64,000 nucleotides of DNA from Symsagittifera roscoffensis (taxonomy: Eukaryota; Xenacoelomorpha; Acoela; Convolutidae): positions 5,802,411 to 5,866,410 of the forward strand of contig NC_087064.1 of NCBI RefSeq assembly GCF_963678635.1, written 5' to 3'. Position numbers and translations under genes: made by a program. Every line of letters begins with the position of its first letter. Position 1 is the first letter of the stretch. Under the pieces are notes generated by a model. That model did not search any database and had not been told where the DNA came from. It worked only from the letters and a program-made list of their open reading frames with translations. Shown here piece by piece: positions 33,067 through 44,060 of this stretch.

Positions 33067-34439
33067 AAATTATTAAAAACCTTTCCAGTAAAAGCCCGAG
33101 TTTGAGCTCGATTTTTGTAAAGCGAACAACACAGTGCTTCATCGCCACTTTTCTACCCGGCAAAATCTTTATTCTAGATGAAGTTGACTCTGGAATCCAA
33201 TAAAAATGGAAAATTTTTGCCACCGAAGTTTTGAGACAAGCACGTGTTGCACGAAATAGCGACGTAATCCAATACCCCCTACCCCCTTTTACTCAGTACC
33301 CCTTGTTTTGATTTTCAACTCTGAAAAACTCTTTCATTTCTTAATAATAAAATGAAGCTAGGAATGGTGAAAAAAGAAATCTTAGTGAAGTATTAGGAGA
33401 AATAACAGATTGTAAGGGATTTCTAAACCATAAAAATTCCATTTTAATTCATTAAAGCTTGAAATAGACTTCAAATCCATTTTAAATCTTTTTTTTTGCA
33501 TATAAAAGTTTCAAAATTATATGCAACTTTGCAGCATTTTCTGCATTACTCACGGTCTGTTCAGACCGGCAGAAAAAATATATTTCTCCTTAAAGGGAAT
33601 ATAGTTCAAATTGTCAATTGCATCAAAATTAAATTAAAAAATGAGAAAGGAGCGTATAGATAACAAGACACCCTTAATATTCCGAAAGAGTTTTTATTTT
33701 ATTTGTAATAGAGTTCGAGTTTGATTTTCAATTTTTCTGGAATAGAGTTCGATAATGCTGAAATTTTTGAGAAAAAAAAGACTTTTTATAAAGTTTGATT
33801 TTTCTGAAAATCATCTTCCACATGCTTTTTGAAGTACAAACTGATATATTTTGAGACACTATCGTATAAATTAGAAGAATTTGCATGCTTCAATACAGTT
33901 TGGAAAGGTTTTTGATCCCAATGAAATCCCCGCTTACGCTTTAATAGGTTTAATTCCCGAAACTGGCAATGGTTTCCGGAATACTCAGGACTAGAACACA
34001 TTTTCGCGGTGCCAGCGTTTTAAGATATTTTCACTACACCATCTGTTCAGAACAATAGACGAGCTCCCACTCGACTTCTAGTATAAGGTCTACCAGAGCA
34101 TGACCAATTTGGACTGCAATAATGGTACCACATGAAAGTTCTAGATGCAAAAACAAACCACCTTAAGTCGCAATAACGAGCGTCGCTCAACAAAATAACC
34201 GTGTGGAATGTGGGGAGATAATACAATCGGATTATCCGTCGGCAGGCCTGATAAAACTTACTATTAGCTCCTCTGCGAGTCACAAGCATCACAATTTTTT
34301 TACAATTATTTTTATTAGCATTAGGTATTTACCACAAATTGGCCTAAATGGCAGATTTCAAACACTCATAGCCCTCAGCGAAAATGATCACAGCACAAAT
34401 ATTTTTCCGAGTTTTCCTATACAGTCACCAAAAGTCGAA

Positions 34440-35245
34440 ATGACAAGACTGCTCGTACATCAATGCGAAGCCCTGAATATTCAGGCTGCACTTTAGCGCA
34501 AATTAACAGAACAATTGAACAATTGATTTAAAAAATCTAAAAAATGGTATTAAAAGGTATTTTGAACCTTTTTTCTTCATTTTATAAAAATGACTCCTCT
34601 TCAATAATATACTACCAAATGACTCAACTCCACTGTCAATATTCAAAACCCTTTAAATTTGCAAAAAAGATCACAGTTTAATTATTATTTTTAAACTTGG
34701 GCTTAAAACATCAATAGTTTTCAGATGATAAAAAAAGGATAGTCAAAAACGGCTAGTTAAAAAGTAAAATTTTCTGAACAAGAAACCACCCCAAGCACGA
34801 ACATTCCGCCACTTTCTTCTAAAATAGTCGGAACGATAACCAAACATTTAAATAAAACAAGACTGCTCCTATATCAGGTCGAAGCCCTGAAAGTTCTGAC
34901 TGCATCCCTCAAATCCAATTTAAAATTTAATTTTTTTCAATTTAGTTTAATTTGAAACGCATTACTTAACCGCGTAGTCATTTTTTAAGAACGCAATATA
35001 TCGCGCGTTAATTATCCTAAAATGGACAAATTAGCACTTTTCAAACCCCCATAGTTTTACAAAAAATAGTCACAGGTGAAACATCTTTTCGTTTTTGAGC
35101 TCAAGAAAACAATATCTTTCAGATGGTATAAGAAATTGAGTCAAAAATGCTTAGTTAAAAAAGTCGAAAGTTGACTGAATAAAAAAATCACCCCAAGCAT
35201 AAATATTCCGCACTTTTTTCGAAAGTCGGAACAATAAACCATGCT
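34440..35245 (-). repeat. Dispersed repeat R1 pieces
   Basis: Two R1 cores (34442-34496 and 34856-34912) in tandem, followed by the inner segments CAAACCCCCATAGTTTTAC, the AAAAAAGTCGAAA segment and a block like CACCCCAAGCATAAATATTCCG. Similar to the inverted copy at 30466-31252. Confidence 0.65.
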
Positions 35246-35543
35246 ATCAGCTGGTTGCTCTACTCTTAAACTTTTTTGCTTAAGTCTGATCTACTTTTTT
35301 AAATATAAACTGCGGAATGCAACAATTTAAAAACATGCTTACTTTCAATCATATCACGGTTTAAAAATGAATAATTGTAAATATGTAACCAATTTTGCGT
35401 TGTGCGTTAACACTCAATGTTAAAATTCAATTGCTTTCTGTTGGTTGCCATGGTTTGCTTTTTTAGAAGTTAAACATTTTTATCGAAACATTCTGTGCTA
35501 CTTGCATAGCAACCAATTCCTCATAGTTTGTTTTGAATTTCAG

Positions 35544-35792
35544 TGACGCACGCTCTGCTGGTCTCGTTTCTGGATCAATCGGACTATTCTGATCTCTATA
35601 CTTGTTTCCCCCCTTTCCTCTCCATCTCCGGGGCCTTCTCTCTCGGTCCCTGTGGACTCTACCTTCTGCTGGGTGCGCTGCTGGCATTCTTTGTTCGCAA
35701 CGCGACTGAAAACATGTCTTTGATGTTGGACGAGGAGGAAGTTATTCTGTACTTTGAATCGGCTCACAGAAATACTAACTTTCTGCTTATGC
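35544..35792 (+). CDS. Host gene 1, exon with LGPCGLYLLLGALLAF
   Basis: Acceptor TTTTGAATTTCAG and donor ATGC|GTGAGT. It enters and leaves in phase 1, matching its neighbours. It encodes the helix continuing LTHALLVSFLD, a loop YSDLYTCFPPF, a helix SLGPCGLYLLLGALLAFFV, an NATENMS glycosylation-like loop and acidic LDEEEVILYFES. Codon use and GC content clearly exceed the flanks. Confidence 0.85.
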
Positions 35793-36021
35793 GTGAGTTA
35801 TAACTATCAACAAATGAGTTTTTGACTTTTCAATTAATATAATAACTTTGCCAAGTGATTATGCTTTTTCGTTTTTCGAAAATTTGAATTATTTAAAATA
35901 AATTTTGTTTGTTCAAGGAAGCAAATTTTATTTATTTATTAGAAAAAAAACATTTAGAAATAGCGCTTCCACAAAACCTTTTTCGTCAAGCAAAACACGT
36001 TAAAAATGTTTTGTTTTGCAG

Positions 36022-36252
36022 TGTGCCCAGCTGTTTTTGGTTTCACCGTGTACGCATGGGACAAGGATAGCTTAATGTACCACGTGATTGAGGCAGCAGT
36101 AATTGCACTTTTCTCTGTTATTCTCTACTGGATGATGGTACTCGCCCCACCCGAGATCAAAGAGGCCTTCGTGAGTCACAACCAGATAGAAATGCCAGAA
36201 GTGAAGAAGAAAAAGCGAAAGTCGCCAAGTGCCCATTATAAACCTCAGACAG
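36022..36252 (+). CDS. Host gene 1, exon with last two helices
   Basis: Acceptor TTTGTTTTGCAG and donor ACAG|GTGCGC, phase 1 at both ends. It encodes a helix LCPAVFGFTVYAW, DKDSLMYH, a long helix VIEAAVIALFSVILYWMMVL, PPEI, then a basic cytosolic stretch EVKKKKRKSPSAHYK. The order CP-helix, short acidic loop, Y-H, helix, PP is like the last part of the CREST/DUF3522 (TMEM8-myomaker) proteins, but similarity is weak and the family call is only a guess. Confidence 0.85.
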
Positions 36253-36544
36253 GTGCGCTTAGATTTAATTATAATCATAATCATAATATTTTTTTAATTC
36301 CAGAAATTTATAAGTAAACATTGTTTAAAATTGTAAGTTTATAATTTAGTTCAGCTCGCGAGAAAACCAAAAACTTAGTTCGGCTTGGGAGAAAATCCAT
36401 CAATACATTTTTTCTTGACGATTTTTTATTGACGACTTTTTATTGACGATTTTTTATCCACTCAATGTTAGTTCGAAATAATCGGAGTTTTGTCGACCGA
36501 ATTCATTTTCTGATGTCTTCTAAATTAGTATAAAAATCTACTAT

Positions 36545-36875
36545 TCAAAAACGGCCGAAAAGCCAAAAAGGTTTGAAAAAACAGACCATATACGCCAAGA
36601 ATGCCAAAAAGTTCGTGAAAAAACAGGTCAAAACACCGGCAAAGGGCATTTTTTGGAAAAAAAATTTCCTCGCGCACGCTCCCCTTAAAACAGTTATACA
36701 CATGGTGCCAAAAACGCCTTTTGGGGTCAGACGGCCAACCGCAAGTTGATGCCGCGAAATAGTACCAAAAACCTTTTTGAAGAACATTTTGATAAAAAAA
36801 ATTTCGGCCTCTGGGTGACGAGGGGTTCGAATTCCTGAGGAAGCGCGTCTGGAATAAATTTAAAATAATAAATTG
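36545..36875 (-). repeat. Diverged hAT MITE family copy
   Basis: AAAAACGGCCGAAAAGCC, the words CACGCTCCCCTTAAAA and TTCGAATTCCTGAGGAAGCG match the right half of 32043-32408. The terminal CAGGGGCGG is not kept. Confidence 0.55.
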
Positions 36876-37444
36876 AATATAAGTATCCTTCTATCTTTAT
36901 TTGATGTTGAGAATGGTCCATAATTTTTGGCGCACTTGACAGTTTTCGATCTCGGTAAAGACATTAATCCGTGTTAATGCATTTTTGGCTTATCTTATTG
37001 AGTGCCATGCATAACCGCCATTCATAGTAGTATATCAGGTCAATTAAATGTATAAAAGTTTTTTTATGTATTCCAAATAATTTTTTAAAATGTTTTCCTT
37101 TTCAGTCAGTTTTATGCTTCTCGCAATTGCTTGAATAAAAATACCATTAAAAGCACGCGAAAAAACGCTTGATTAGTGGCATCGCATAATAAATAAGAAA
37201 GAAAAATATGAATGTTTATTTTTCATTCAGAATAACTTAAAATTACTGCTCATACAAAATCAAAAGTTAAGTAAATTTCACAAGCTCAAATTAATCAATT
37301 TGAATACCTTTTGTTAAGCGAGGGGGGGATATTCGATTAGATCGGAAAAGACTTTCGTACAACTCGCTCGAGAAAATTAAATTAAACATCCATGAATACT
37401 TTGTAAGGCTTTGTTGGTCCAAGGCAGTTAATTTTTGTTTTTAG

Positions 37445-37671
37445 GTGAAGATTTGAAAAACTCCGAGACGATTGATCGCAATGAATCGCCGATGTCCAAC
37501 TTCTCAATCGGTTCCAACTTTTTCGGAGCCGGCTCAGACACAACTGGTGCCTCGAGCATATGCAGTGAGCCCATAACTCAAGGCACTCCAGAGTCAAACC
37601 ACCCAGAGGTCAACGCGGGTCACCAGAACAGTAATATTCATTCTCCCGAGAGCAGCAGCAGCCATTGGTAG
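37445..37671 (+). CDS. Host gene 1, last exon (cytoplasmic tail)
   Basis: Acceptor TTTTGTTTTTAG, phase 1, matching the donor at 36252. It encodes a polar serine/asparagine-rich tail (GEDLKNSETIDRNESPMSNF ... SPESSSSHW) and ends with TAG at 37669-37671. No domain. Serine-rich tails like this are often phosphorylated, which is not shown here. Confidence 0.85.
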
Positions 37672-38711
37672 TCCCAAAACTGAGCCAAATATACTCATTC
37701 ACCAAAATTCATTCTCAACTATTATTCAACTGCGACAATTTGTTTAATACAAAACATGTGGGCATTTTAAAACTGAGATTACAGTCGACCAGAATTAAAT
37801 CTTAAATTTTCATTTTTTCCCAGTGAATTGCTATATTTCTTATTAAGAACCCTCGCCTCAAGTGAATGAGAATACCCAACAAACGATTTTCAAGTTTTTT
37901 TAGGCATTTCACAATTTGCAACAAGGACTGCCGGTATACAAGAGCCACAGTACTTTGCAACCATGTACAAAAAAGGTTTGTCCGAACTAAAGTCATCGTT
38001 TATACGCGGCGTAATGAGAAAATTATACAAACGTGTAGAAAAATAGTGAATTAGGCATAATCGACTTAATATGTCCAAAAAAATGAAATTAAGAAAAAAA
38101 AATGAAAAAAAAAAATCATCAAGATTTTTGGAGTTTTTTTTGCCTAGGCAGCGCTAAATTGAAAAAAATTTGGAAACAAGGAAACGCTAAAGATTTTTCA
38201 TTTAGTAAAATCAAGTTTTTACACGATCGCTTCTTTACTCTCATGAAATTAGACAAACTCTTTTTGGAAAATTTTGAAATGTCCTTCTAGTCACGGCTGA
38301 AAGCGCTTCAATATGAAATATCAGTCGAATTCCAATGATTATCTGTGGTTCGTGATTTTGCTTGGAAAACAAAACAACAAAAAGACATCCGAATACAAAA
38401 TTCCTCGGAACAATAATATGCGAAGTTTTCTGAAACTGCTTTGATCGATATTTCAAAATCTGTCAGATTTTATTGGTTAAGCTTGTTTTTGTGAGCTTTG
38501 ATTAATGTTTTTGAAAAGTTTTTTGTTTATAATCACCAATGAAAAATTAAATTTAGGGTTGATCTAAAAAATTATCAACGGATATAAATATATAACGAAC
38601 GCTTAAATTATTTGGGTAATTCTTCGCTGATAAAGCGTTTATTAGTGCAGATGGATATTTGCTGATAAAAGCTTATTTTGACAAATAGCTTCTTTTAATG
38701 ATAAAAATAAT
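37672..38711. other. 3' flank of host gene 1; no further gene
   Basis: AT-rich, with no clear AATAAA signal and no motif-bearing ORF. Short ORFs on both strands look like chance. Confidence 0.5.
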
Positions 38712-39085
38712 CCTATATCGAACACTAGTTTGAGGGAGGGGGGCGAAGGGTGGACGCTTACTTCCCTCAGAGATTTGACCCCCTGCCCACCCAAAGGGTC
38801 CCATTGTACTAATTTTAGATATCTATTTTTGGCTAACTGACCCTAAAATTTTTCTGAATTTTGAAAGGGAAGCGCGCGCTGATAAAACGCGATTTCTTGG
38901 GCAAAATTTTCTAAAAAGTGCCTAAAAAGGCCTTTTTTGGCCGGCACAGAAAATTTGTTCAAATAGGGGTTTTTATGGTGATTTGAGAGGACTCAAAGTT
39001 TCAATTTTGTCGCTTTATAAAAAACCGTCGACAAAAGTCCGACCCCCCCCCTCGAAAAAATTCTAGATCCGCCCCTGCCTATGTC
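38712..39085 (-). mobile_element. hAT-type MITE, left end decayed
   Basis: Ends CTAGATCCGCCCCTG at 39077. CCTATATC (38712-38719) and CCTATGTC (39078-39085) are a 7/8 target duplication. Interior words match 17771-18193 (ACTTCCCTCAGAGATTTGACC, CACCCAAAGGGTCC). The left terminal repeat has mutated. Confidence 0.75.
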
Positions 39086-39111
39086 AAAAGATCTTCATAA
39101 AACTAGACAGC

Positions 39112-39298
39112 TCTCTTTTTCTTTCCCCCCACCTCGCACGAGCATAAATTTTATGGTCTAACGATTGGTTTTACTAAGTTGATTATGAAGACCAAATATG
39201 TTTGTCATGGCTTAACTAGTCAGCATCTCAATCAGACAATGTGAACAGTAATGTTAATCATAAAAACTTGCAGGTGGGGTGGAAAAGGAACAAGAGCC
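39112..39298. mobile_element. MITE with GGCTCTTT-CCCCACC ends, copy 1
   Basis: CTCTTTTTCTTTCCCCCCACC at the left and GGTGGGGTGGAAAAGGAACA then AGAGCC at the right are inverted repeats. The inside (ATAAATTTTATGGTCTAACG ... CAATCAGACAATGTGAAC) matches 55589-55780. Confidence 0.7.
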
Positions 39299-40135
39299 AA
39301 ATACACATCAATAAAAACATTGAAAAATAATTAGAGGTGGATTTCGCGCGAAGGAGGAGAGATACCATCCTCTCAAAAAATTGACGCCTTGATATATAAG
39401 CCCCTCCCCCTTTAATTCTAGCTTACGTCTTCGTCAACCAAAAAAGGGAACTGATAAAGTGAAGCAGCAAATGTACGATCAAAACCAAAAGAAAATGTAA
39501 TTTTATCATTTTAATTCTGCTGTTGACATTTTATTTAGCTTTGATAGCCTCTCGCCTCGAAGATTTCGAGTGGAAAAAGCATTTAAGTGATAAAAAATGT
39601 CCACAATTTGATTTTAAGTAATTAAGTTGCATAATTGTTCAAATCCCCACAAAATGCTGCTGTTTCAATTATCAGTTGTCCCCTTTGCGCTTTTTGCGCC
39701 TTGTGTATTAGAAAAAAGAGCCATTGACCCAAGTAAATTTCAGTTTTTCTACGACAATCATTTCAAAATTTCTAACTCATTTTATGAATGTTTTACAAGA
39801 ATTAGACATTTTAGAAATTAAAACACGTTTTTCATTGATAAAGTTCACTCATAAATTTAGGTTTTTTATTAAAAAAAGTTGTTTTTCGATGATTTTTTCA
39901 AACTATTATTTATTTGCTCCAAAAGAATATCTTTTTTTTTGCCTTCAAACATTATTCATCAACTTATTAAATATCGAAAAGTGGATGCAGCATTGTTATG
40001 ATGAGCTATTTTGATGCATCAGCGATCTATTTCAGAGTGAATTTCTAAATTTTCAGAATCATAGAGCATTTGTTTTTACTTCAAAATTCAATTTTAAAAT
40101 TATGAATTTTTTAAAGTGAAGTTCTTTTTCAGCTT

Positions 40136-40425
40136 TTTTGCTCCGGGAATAACGAAAAATTTGTGCTCGGGGTGGGTTTTTTTTCTTCAGCAAACTTCGA
40201 CTTTTTAACTAGCCATTTTGACGGAATTTTATTCATATCTTTCCAAAGCTATTGTTGTCCTAAGCTTAAAATTGAAAAAATATATCACCTGTGATCAATT
40301 TTTGTAAAGTTATGGGGCTTTAAAGATTGCCATATTGGCCAATTTTGTACAATTAACGCGTGATATATTTCGCGCTATCAACGCGTAAGCGCAGATTTAA
40401 TCCGTCTTAGAAATCGTTCCAAATT
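40136..40425 (+). repeat. R1 copy, left part, interrupted by BEL element
   Basis: Matches 30730-30995 (TTTGTGCTCGGGGTGGGTTT ... GTCTTAGAAATCGTTCCAAAT). It stops where the BEL LTR begins at 40426; the rest of R1 resumes at about 43770. Confidence 0.75.
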
Positions 40426-40479
40426 TGTTGCAACGCAATTATAAAACAAGAGTATTAATGCTATAAAAATAAGACCAGA

Positions 40480-40532
40480 TGGCCAAGCGGACTAAGACAA
40501 CGTGACATGACAGTTGACGTAGGTTTGAAGCC
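40480..40532 (+). promoter_or_regulatory. tRNA-like A box (and weak B box) in 5' LTR
   Basis: TGGCCAAGCGG fits the Pol III A-box consensus. GGTTTGAAGCC at 40522 is a degenerate B box. The better B box is in the 3' copy. Confidence 0.45.
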
Positions 40533-40554
40533 CCACCTGCGCAAGTATAATTAT

Positions 40555-40901
40555 ACTAAAAAAGGGGGTTATATCCTATTTTAACTGTGATTTTCCAAAA
40601 TATGGCCGCTCTAATCTCCAAACGAAAATAATTTAATCCAAATTCGTAAATTAATAAGAGATATATCTCGGTAAATAACTCTCAGGCAATAGATAAATTT
40701 CGGCATTTTCTATCGATCATAAAATCATATAACTTTTCATCATCAGCTCGTGTTTGGTACAAATTGACGCAAGCTAGCCGCAAGAACCGGTCGGTAATGT
40801 CCTTGAGACAAATTGCTCTTTGTGGCGGTCAGCCTTAATCAAAGCTGAACCGAATTAGAACCAAAAAACAGTTAAAATAGGAATTAACCCCCTTTTTTAG
40901 T
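40555..40901 (+). mobile_element. 347-bp terminal-inverted-repeat cassette
   Basis: 33-bp ends differ at only two bases. TAT/ATA flanks suggest TA target sites. It sits 129 bp inside the LTR. No ORF. The partner LTR has the same left end, but its interior is in the opposite orientation. Confidence 0.8.
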
Positions 40902-40929
40902 ATATTAATACATATTGGTTGTCAGCAGA

Positions 40930-41883
40930 GGCGTGGATCGTCCTCTCGATAAGGCAATAACTCAACTAACCGTCTTGAGTTTCGTCTCTTCTGTGTTTGA
41001 CCCTGTTGGGTTAGTAGCTCCATACACAGTTAGGGCCCGTCTTTTGCTTTAAGATATTTGGAAAATAAGTGGCCAAAGTTGGGACGATGAATTGCCGGAA
41101 GATATAAGAGATAAATTTCTCGAGTGGCACTCCTGTTTCCCTCTCTTAGGGCAATTGACTATTCCCCGTTGTTACTTCACAGAGCCTGTGGATCAAATTG
41201 AGCTCCACATGTTCGGTGATAGCTCGCAGGACGTTTTCTGTGCGATTGGATTTTTGCGTGCGCAACTCTCGAGTTCGCACAAAAGCTCGCAGAACTTTTT
41301 CTGTGCGGCTGGAATTTTGCGTGCGCGACTCTCGAGTTCGCACATCTTTGGTAAAGCTCACGTTGCGCCCATGAAAGCGCTATTTATACCGAAGCTAGAG
41401 CTTCAAGCTGCTCTGCTCGCCACACGACTGAAAGATGATATACTGACCGGCCTTACTGTCTTCATTAACCATGTCTATATGTGGACAGATAGCACAACAG
41501 TTTTGCAGTGGCTAAACTCCACTGTAAAATTACCTGTATTCGTCGCTAACCGTGTCGGCGAAATCCTCGAATCGACCACTATTGATGAGTGGCACCATGT
41601 TCTGAGCGGCGATAATCCAGCTGATACCGGTACGCGGGGAATTTCTTCAGAAGCCCTCAAGGATAGCAGCTGGGTTATTGGTCCGAGCATTCTCAGGACT
41701 ACTGATTGGCCGATTATTCCCGACGAACGTGTAATCAATAAAATTCGTTTGAAGAGTCCTTCTTGTGATGTTGATAATTGGTTGGAGACATCATCTTCCT
41801 TCGTCATCGATGTCACATCCATCAAACATCCCGAACACGGGTTCAAATGCGAAAGGTTCAGTTCCTTTACGAGATATAAATGA
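40930..41883 (+). pseudogene. BEL/Pao pol: RT connection and RNase H
   Basis: The frame reads LSFVSSVFDPVGLVAPYTV, the conserved end of the Pao RT region, then a TAA at 41050, DIWK, SWDDELPEDI and IPRCYF. The RNase H domain follows with catalytic acidic residues in FGDSS, IPKLELQAAL, WTDSTTVLQWL and NPADTGTRG. Residues SSQDVFCAIGFLRAQLSSSH are immediately duplicated in variant form (41221-41343). The frame ends at TGA 41881. It cannot give a functional polymerase because the RT core is deleted and stops interrupt. Confidence 0.85.
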
Positions 41884-41895
41884 GTAGTCGCTTTT

Positions 41896-42801
41896 ATGTT
41901 GAGGATGCTGCCTTCACATAAGCATTTTCGTGGTAAAGACTTACGAATCACCGATCCCACTGAACTTGATATTGCAGAAAGGAAACTGATTCATCTTGCT
42001 CAGATGGAATCCTTCCCCGTTGAGTTAAAAACACTCACCGCTGGCAAACCTATCAAGAATAGTAGTAAAACTGCCACATACTCGCCATTTATAGGTCCCG
42101 CTGGTCTCATTCGTTCCACCGGACGGATCGTGCGCTTGGTGATTACCAAGTTTGATGCTAAGCACCCAATATTACTCGACGCCCGACATACCTTTGTTCG
42201 TTTGTTGGCCCGCAGCCTTTACTACAAGCATTTTCATCAAGGTTTAGATTACACGCGCTCCGTTTTAAATATGAAATATGCAATACTTGGGTTGCGTCGA
42301 CTACTTCGGTCTATCAAAAATCAATGTGTAACATGCCGTAAACGCAAAGCAAGTACCATCCAGCCTATTATGTCCAATTTACCTGTCGAACGTCTCGGAT
42401 ACAAGCAACCGCCCTTTAATCATACGGGTGTGGATTACTTTGGACCGCTTTACGTTCCGGCTCGCAGAAGCACTGAAAAAAGATGGGGATTCCTTTTTAC
42501 TTGCCTCACCACCAGGGCTGTACACCTTGAGATTGTACCATCTCTGGACACTAGTTCTTGTGTCATGGGCACTGAACGGTTCATTGCGCATCGGGGTACA
42601 CCAAGCACGATCTGGTCGGATAACGGCACGAACTTCGTTGGTGCGGAAAAGGAACTACTTGCCTGCATCAAGAGCTGGAATGGCATGGCTCCAACCATTT
42701 TTGCACACAAAGGTGTTACTTGGAAATTTAAGCCGCCAGGCGCACCCCATCATGGCGGCTCCTGGGAACGCCTTGTCCGAAGCGTGAAGCGCGTGCTTTA
42801 G
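41896..42801 (+). pseudogene. BEL/Pao pol: integrase
   Basis: Same frame as the RNase H part. An HHCC zinc module (HTFVRLLARSLYYKHFHQG ... CVTCRKRK) is followed by the DDE core: GVDYFGP, IWSDNGTNFVGAE and GGSWERL. Those three acidic residues appear intact. A TAG at 42799 interrupts right after the last catalytic block. Confidence 0.9.
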
Positions 42802-42834
42802 GATATACTAGGCAGTAGGCAATTCACCGAAGAG

Positions 42835-43344
42835 GTGTTAGGAACAATACTCTGCTTAGTTGAGCAGGCTTTGAATTCGAGGCCAATCACTCCCGTTAGT
42901 TCTGATTCACGTAAGTTAGAAGCGTTAACCTCAAACCACTTTTTGCTTGGACAACATGCCACAATCTTTCCTTCGCTTTTACCTGGGGAGCACTTCGATC
43001 ACAAGAAAAGGTACGTGCGAGCGCAGTCATATGCTAACGCGATTTGGTCTCGTTGGCTTCGCGAATATGTTCCCTCGCTGAATAAGCATGTCAAGTGGCC
43101 CACTCATTCTGACTTCACTCTTAAAACAGGCGATCTCGTGTGGGTGATTGAGCCCGATAGTCCGCGTGGGTACTACCCTCTGGCCCGAATCGTCAAGCTA
43201 AACTACGGACAGGACGGCTGCGCCCAATCCGCCCTTGTTAAGACCGCAACACGTGAAGTCACTCGGCCGACCGTTAAGCTCGCTCCAGTTCTTCCTTCTT
43301 CAGGGGGGAGGATGTTGCAACGCAATTATAAAACAAGAGTATAA
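42835..43344 (+). pseudogene. BEL/Pao pol: integrase C-terminal domain
   Basis: Continues the same frame after the stop at 42799. It shows EQALNSRPITPVSSD, ANAIWSRWLREYVPSLNK and GDLVWVIEPDSPRGYYPLAR, the C-terminal module of Pao integrases (DUF5641 type). The reading frame enters the 3' LTR by about 30 bases. Confidence 0.85.
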
Positions 43345-43740
43345 ATGCATATAAAATAAGACCAGATGGACAAGCGGACTAAGACAATGTGACATGATAA
43401 TTGACGTAGGTTCGAGTCCCCTACCTGCCCATGATTTAATATACTAAAAAAGGGGGTTATATCCTATTTTAACTGCTTTTTGGTCCTAATTCGGTTCAGC
43501 CTTGATTAAGGCTGACCGCCAAAAAGAGCAACTTCTCTCAAGGACATTACCGCCCTGTTCTTTTGGCTAAATTGCGCCGATTTGTACCAAAACAAGCTGA
43601 TTATTTAAGTTACGATGTTATGCTCTACCGAAATTATGATAAGTTTTTGCCGAAAAATGCTCTCATTAATTTAAACTTATTGAACCTTCATATTTGATGA
43701 TTAACTGAGATTGAGCACACCCTATATGCCCCTATATCAA
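43313..43740 (+). repeat. 3' LTR of BEL element, cassette inverted
   Basis: Starts directly after GGGGGGAGGA. Matches 40426-40587 up to the first inverted-repeat arm (43443-43475), then carries the cassette interior in reverse orientation (GGTCCTAATTCGGTTCAGCC equals the complement of 40840-40860). The far end of the cassette is not found; the sequence degrades by 43740. Confidence 0.65.
43367..43419 (+). promoter_or_regulatory. tRNA-like Pol III A and B boxes in 3' LTR
   Basis: TGGACAAGCGG (43367) is one base from the A box. GGTTCGAGTCC (43409) is a perfect B box. Flanking sequence does not fold into a full cloverleaf, so this is a tRNA-derived remnant, not a tRNA gene. Confidence 0.5.
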
Positions 43741-43769
43741 GGAAGCCTAAATGCTCTATTTTTTCAATT

Positions 43770-43953
43770 TTTAATAGGAGCAAAATCTATCACTTTGTAC
43801 TTAATATGGCGTGTGGGGGGATGTTTTTACAAAAAAAACTCAATTTTTTTTATTTCAATTTTGTTTATTTTTTTCATGTTTTCACTGCTGTAGAACTTAA
43901 AAAGCAGTCGGAAGATTCAGGGCTTCGCCTTGATACGAGCAGTTTTGTCTTAG
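43770..43953 (+). repeat. R1 copy, right part, after BEL element
   Basis: Resumes with GGAGCAAAATCTATCACTTT and ends with the core AGTCGGAAGATTCAGGGCTT, matching 31040-31252. Together with 40136-40425 it is one R1 copy split by the BEL insertion. Confidence 0.75.
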
Positions 43954-44060
43954 CCGTATCTGAACACTAAATTACCCTTGTATAATTCTCTTTACTGCAT
44001 TATAAATCCTCAACAAGACTATTCCTATCAGACGACGCCCTCAATGTTTCCAATACCCTT

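Larger units (their letters stand above)
18890..35543 (+). other. 16.7-kb intron of host gene 1
   Basis: Between the donor GTAAGT at 18890 and the acceptor TTTGAATTTCAG at 35543. It holds element B1, R1 copies, a TRIM-like unit, a palindromic MITE and a hAT MITE. The stretches 18890-20660, 26137-27160, 29860-30460 and 33070-34430 show no gene or placed repeat. No host exon is recognised inside on either strand. Confidence 0.6.
40426..40920 (+). repeat. 5' LTR of BEL element with TIR cassette
   Basis: First ~150 bp match 43313-43475. From 40555 to 40901 it holds a 347-bp cassette bounded by 33-bp inverted repeats ACTAAAAAAGGGGGTTA...CTATTTTAACTG. After the cassette the sequence passes into truncated pol. 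Confidence 0.7.
40426..43740 (+). mobile_element. BEL/Pao LTR retrotransposon, 5' half deleted
   Basis: Direct copies of a TGTTGCAACGCAATTATAAA sequence start at 40426 and at 43313; the second follows the polypurine tract GGGGGGAGGA. Between them only the C-terminal half of a BEL/Pao pol remains: the RT-connection region, RNase H and integrase. Gag, protease and most of RT are missing. Three in-frame stops (41050, 41881, 42799) break an otherwise open frame of 2.4 kb. The insertion splits an R1 repeat. Confidence 0.85.

Noticed and set aside
42379..42787. ORFs in other frames within the BEL integrase
   Set aside because: The main frame carries the HHCC and DDE motifs; the others are shadows.
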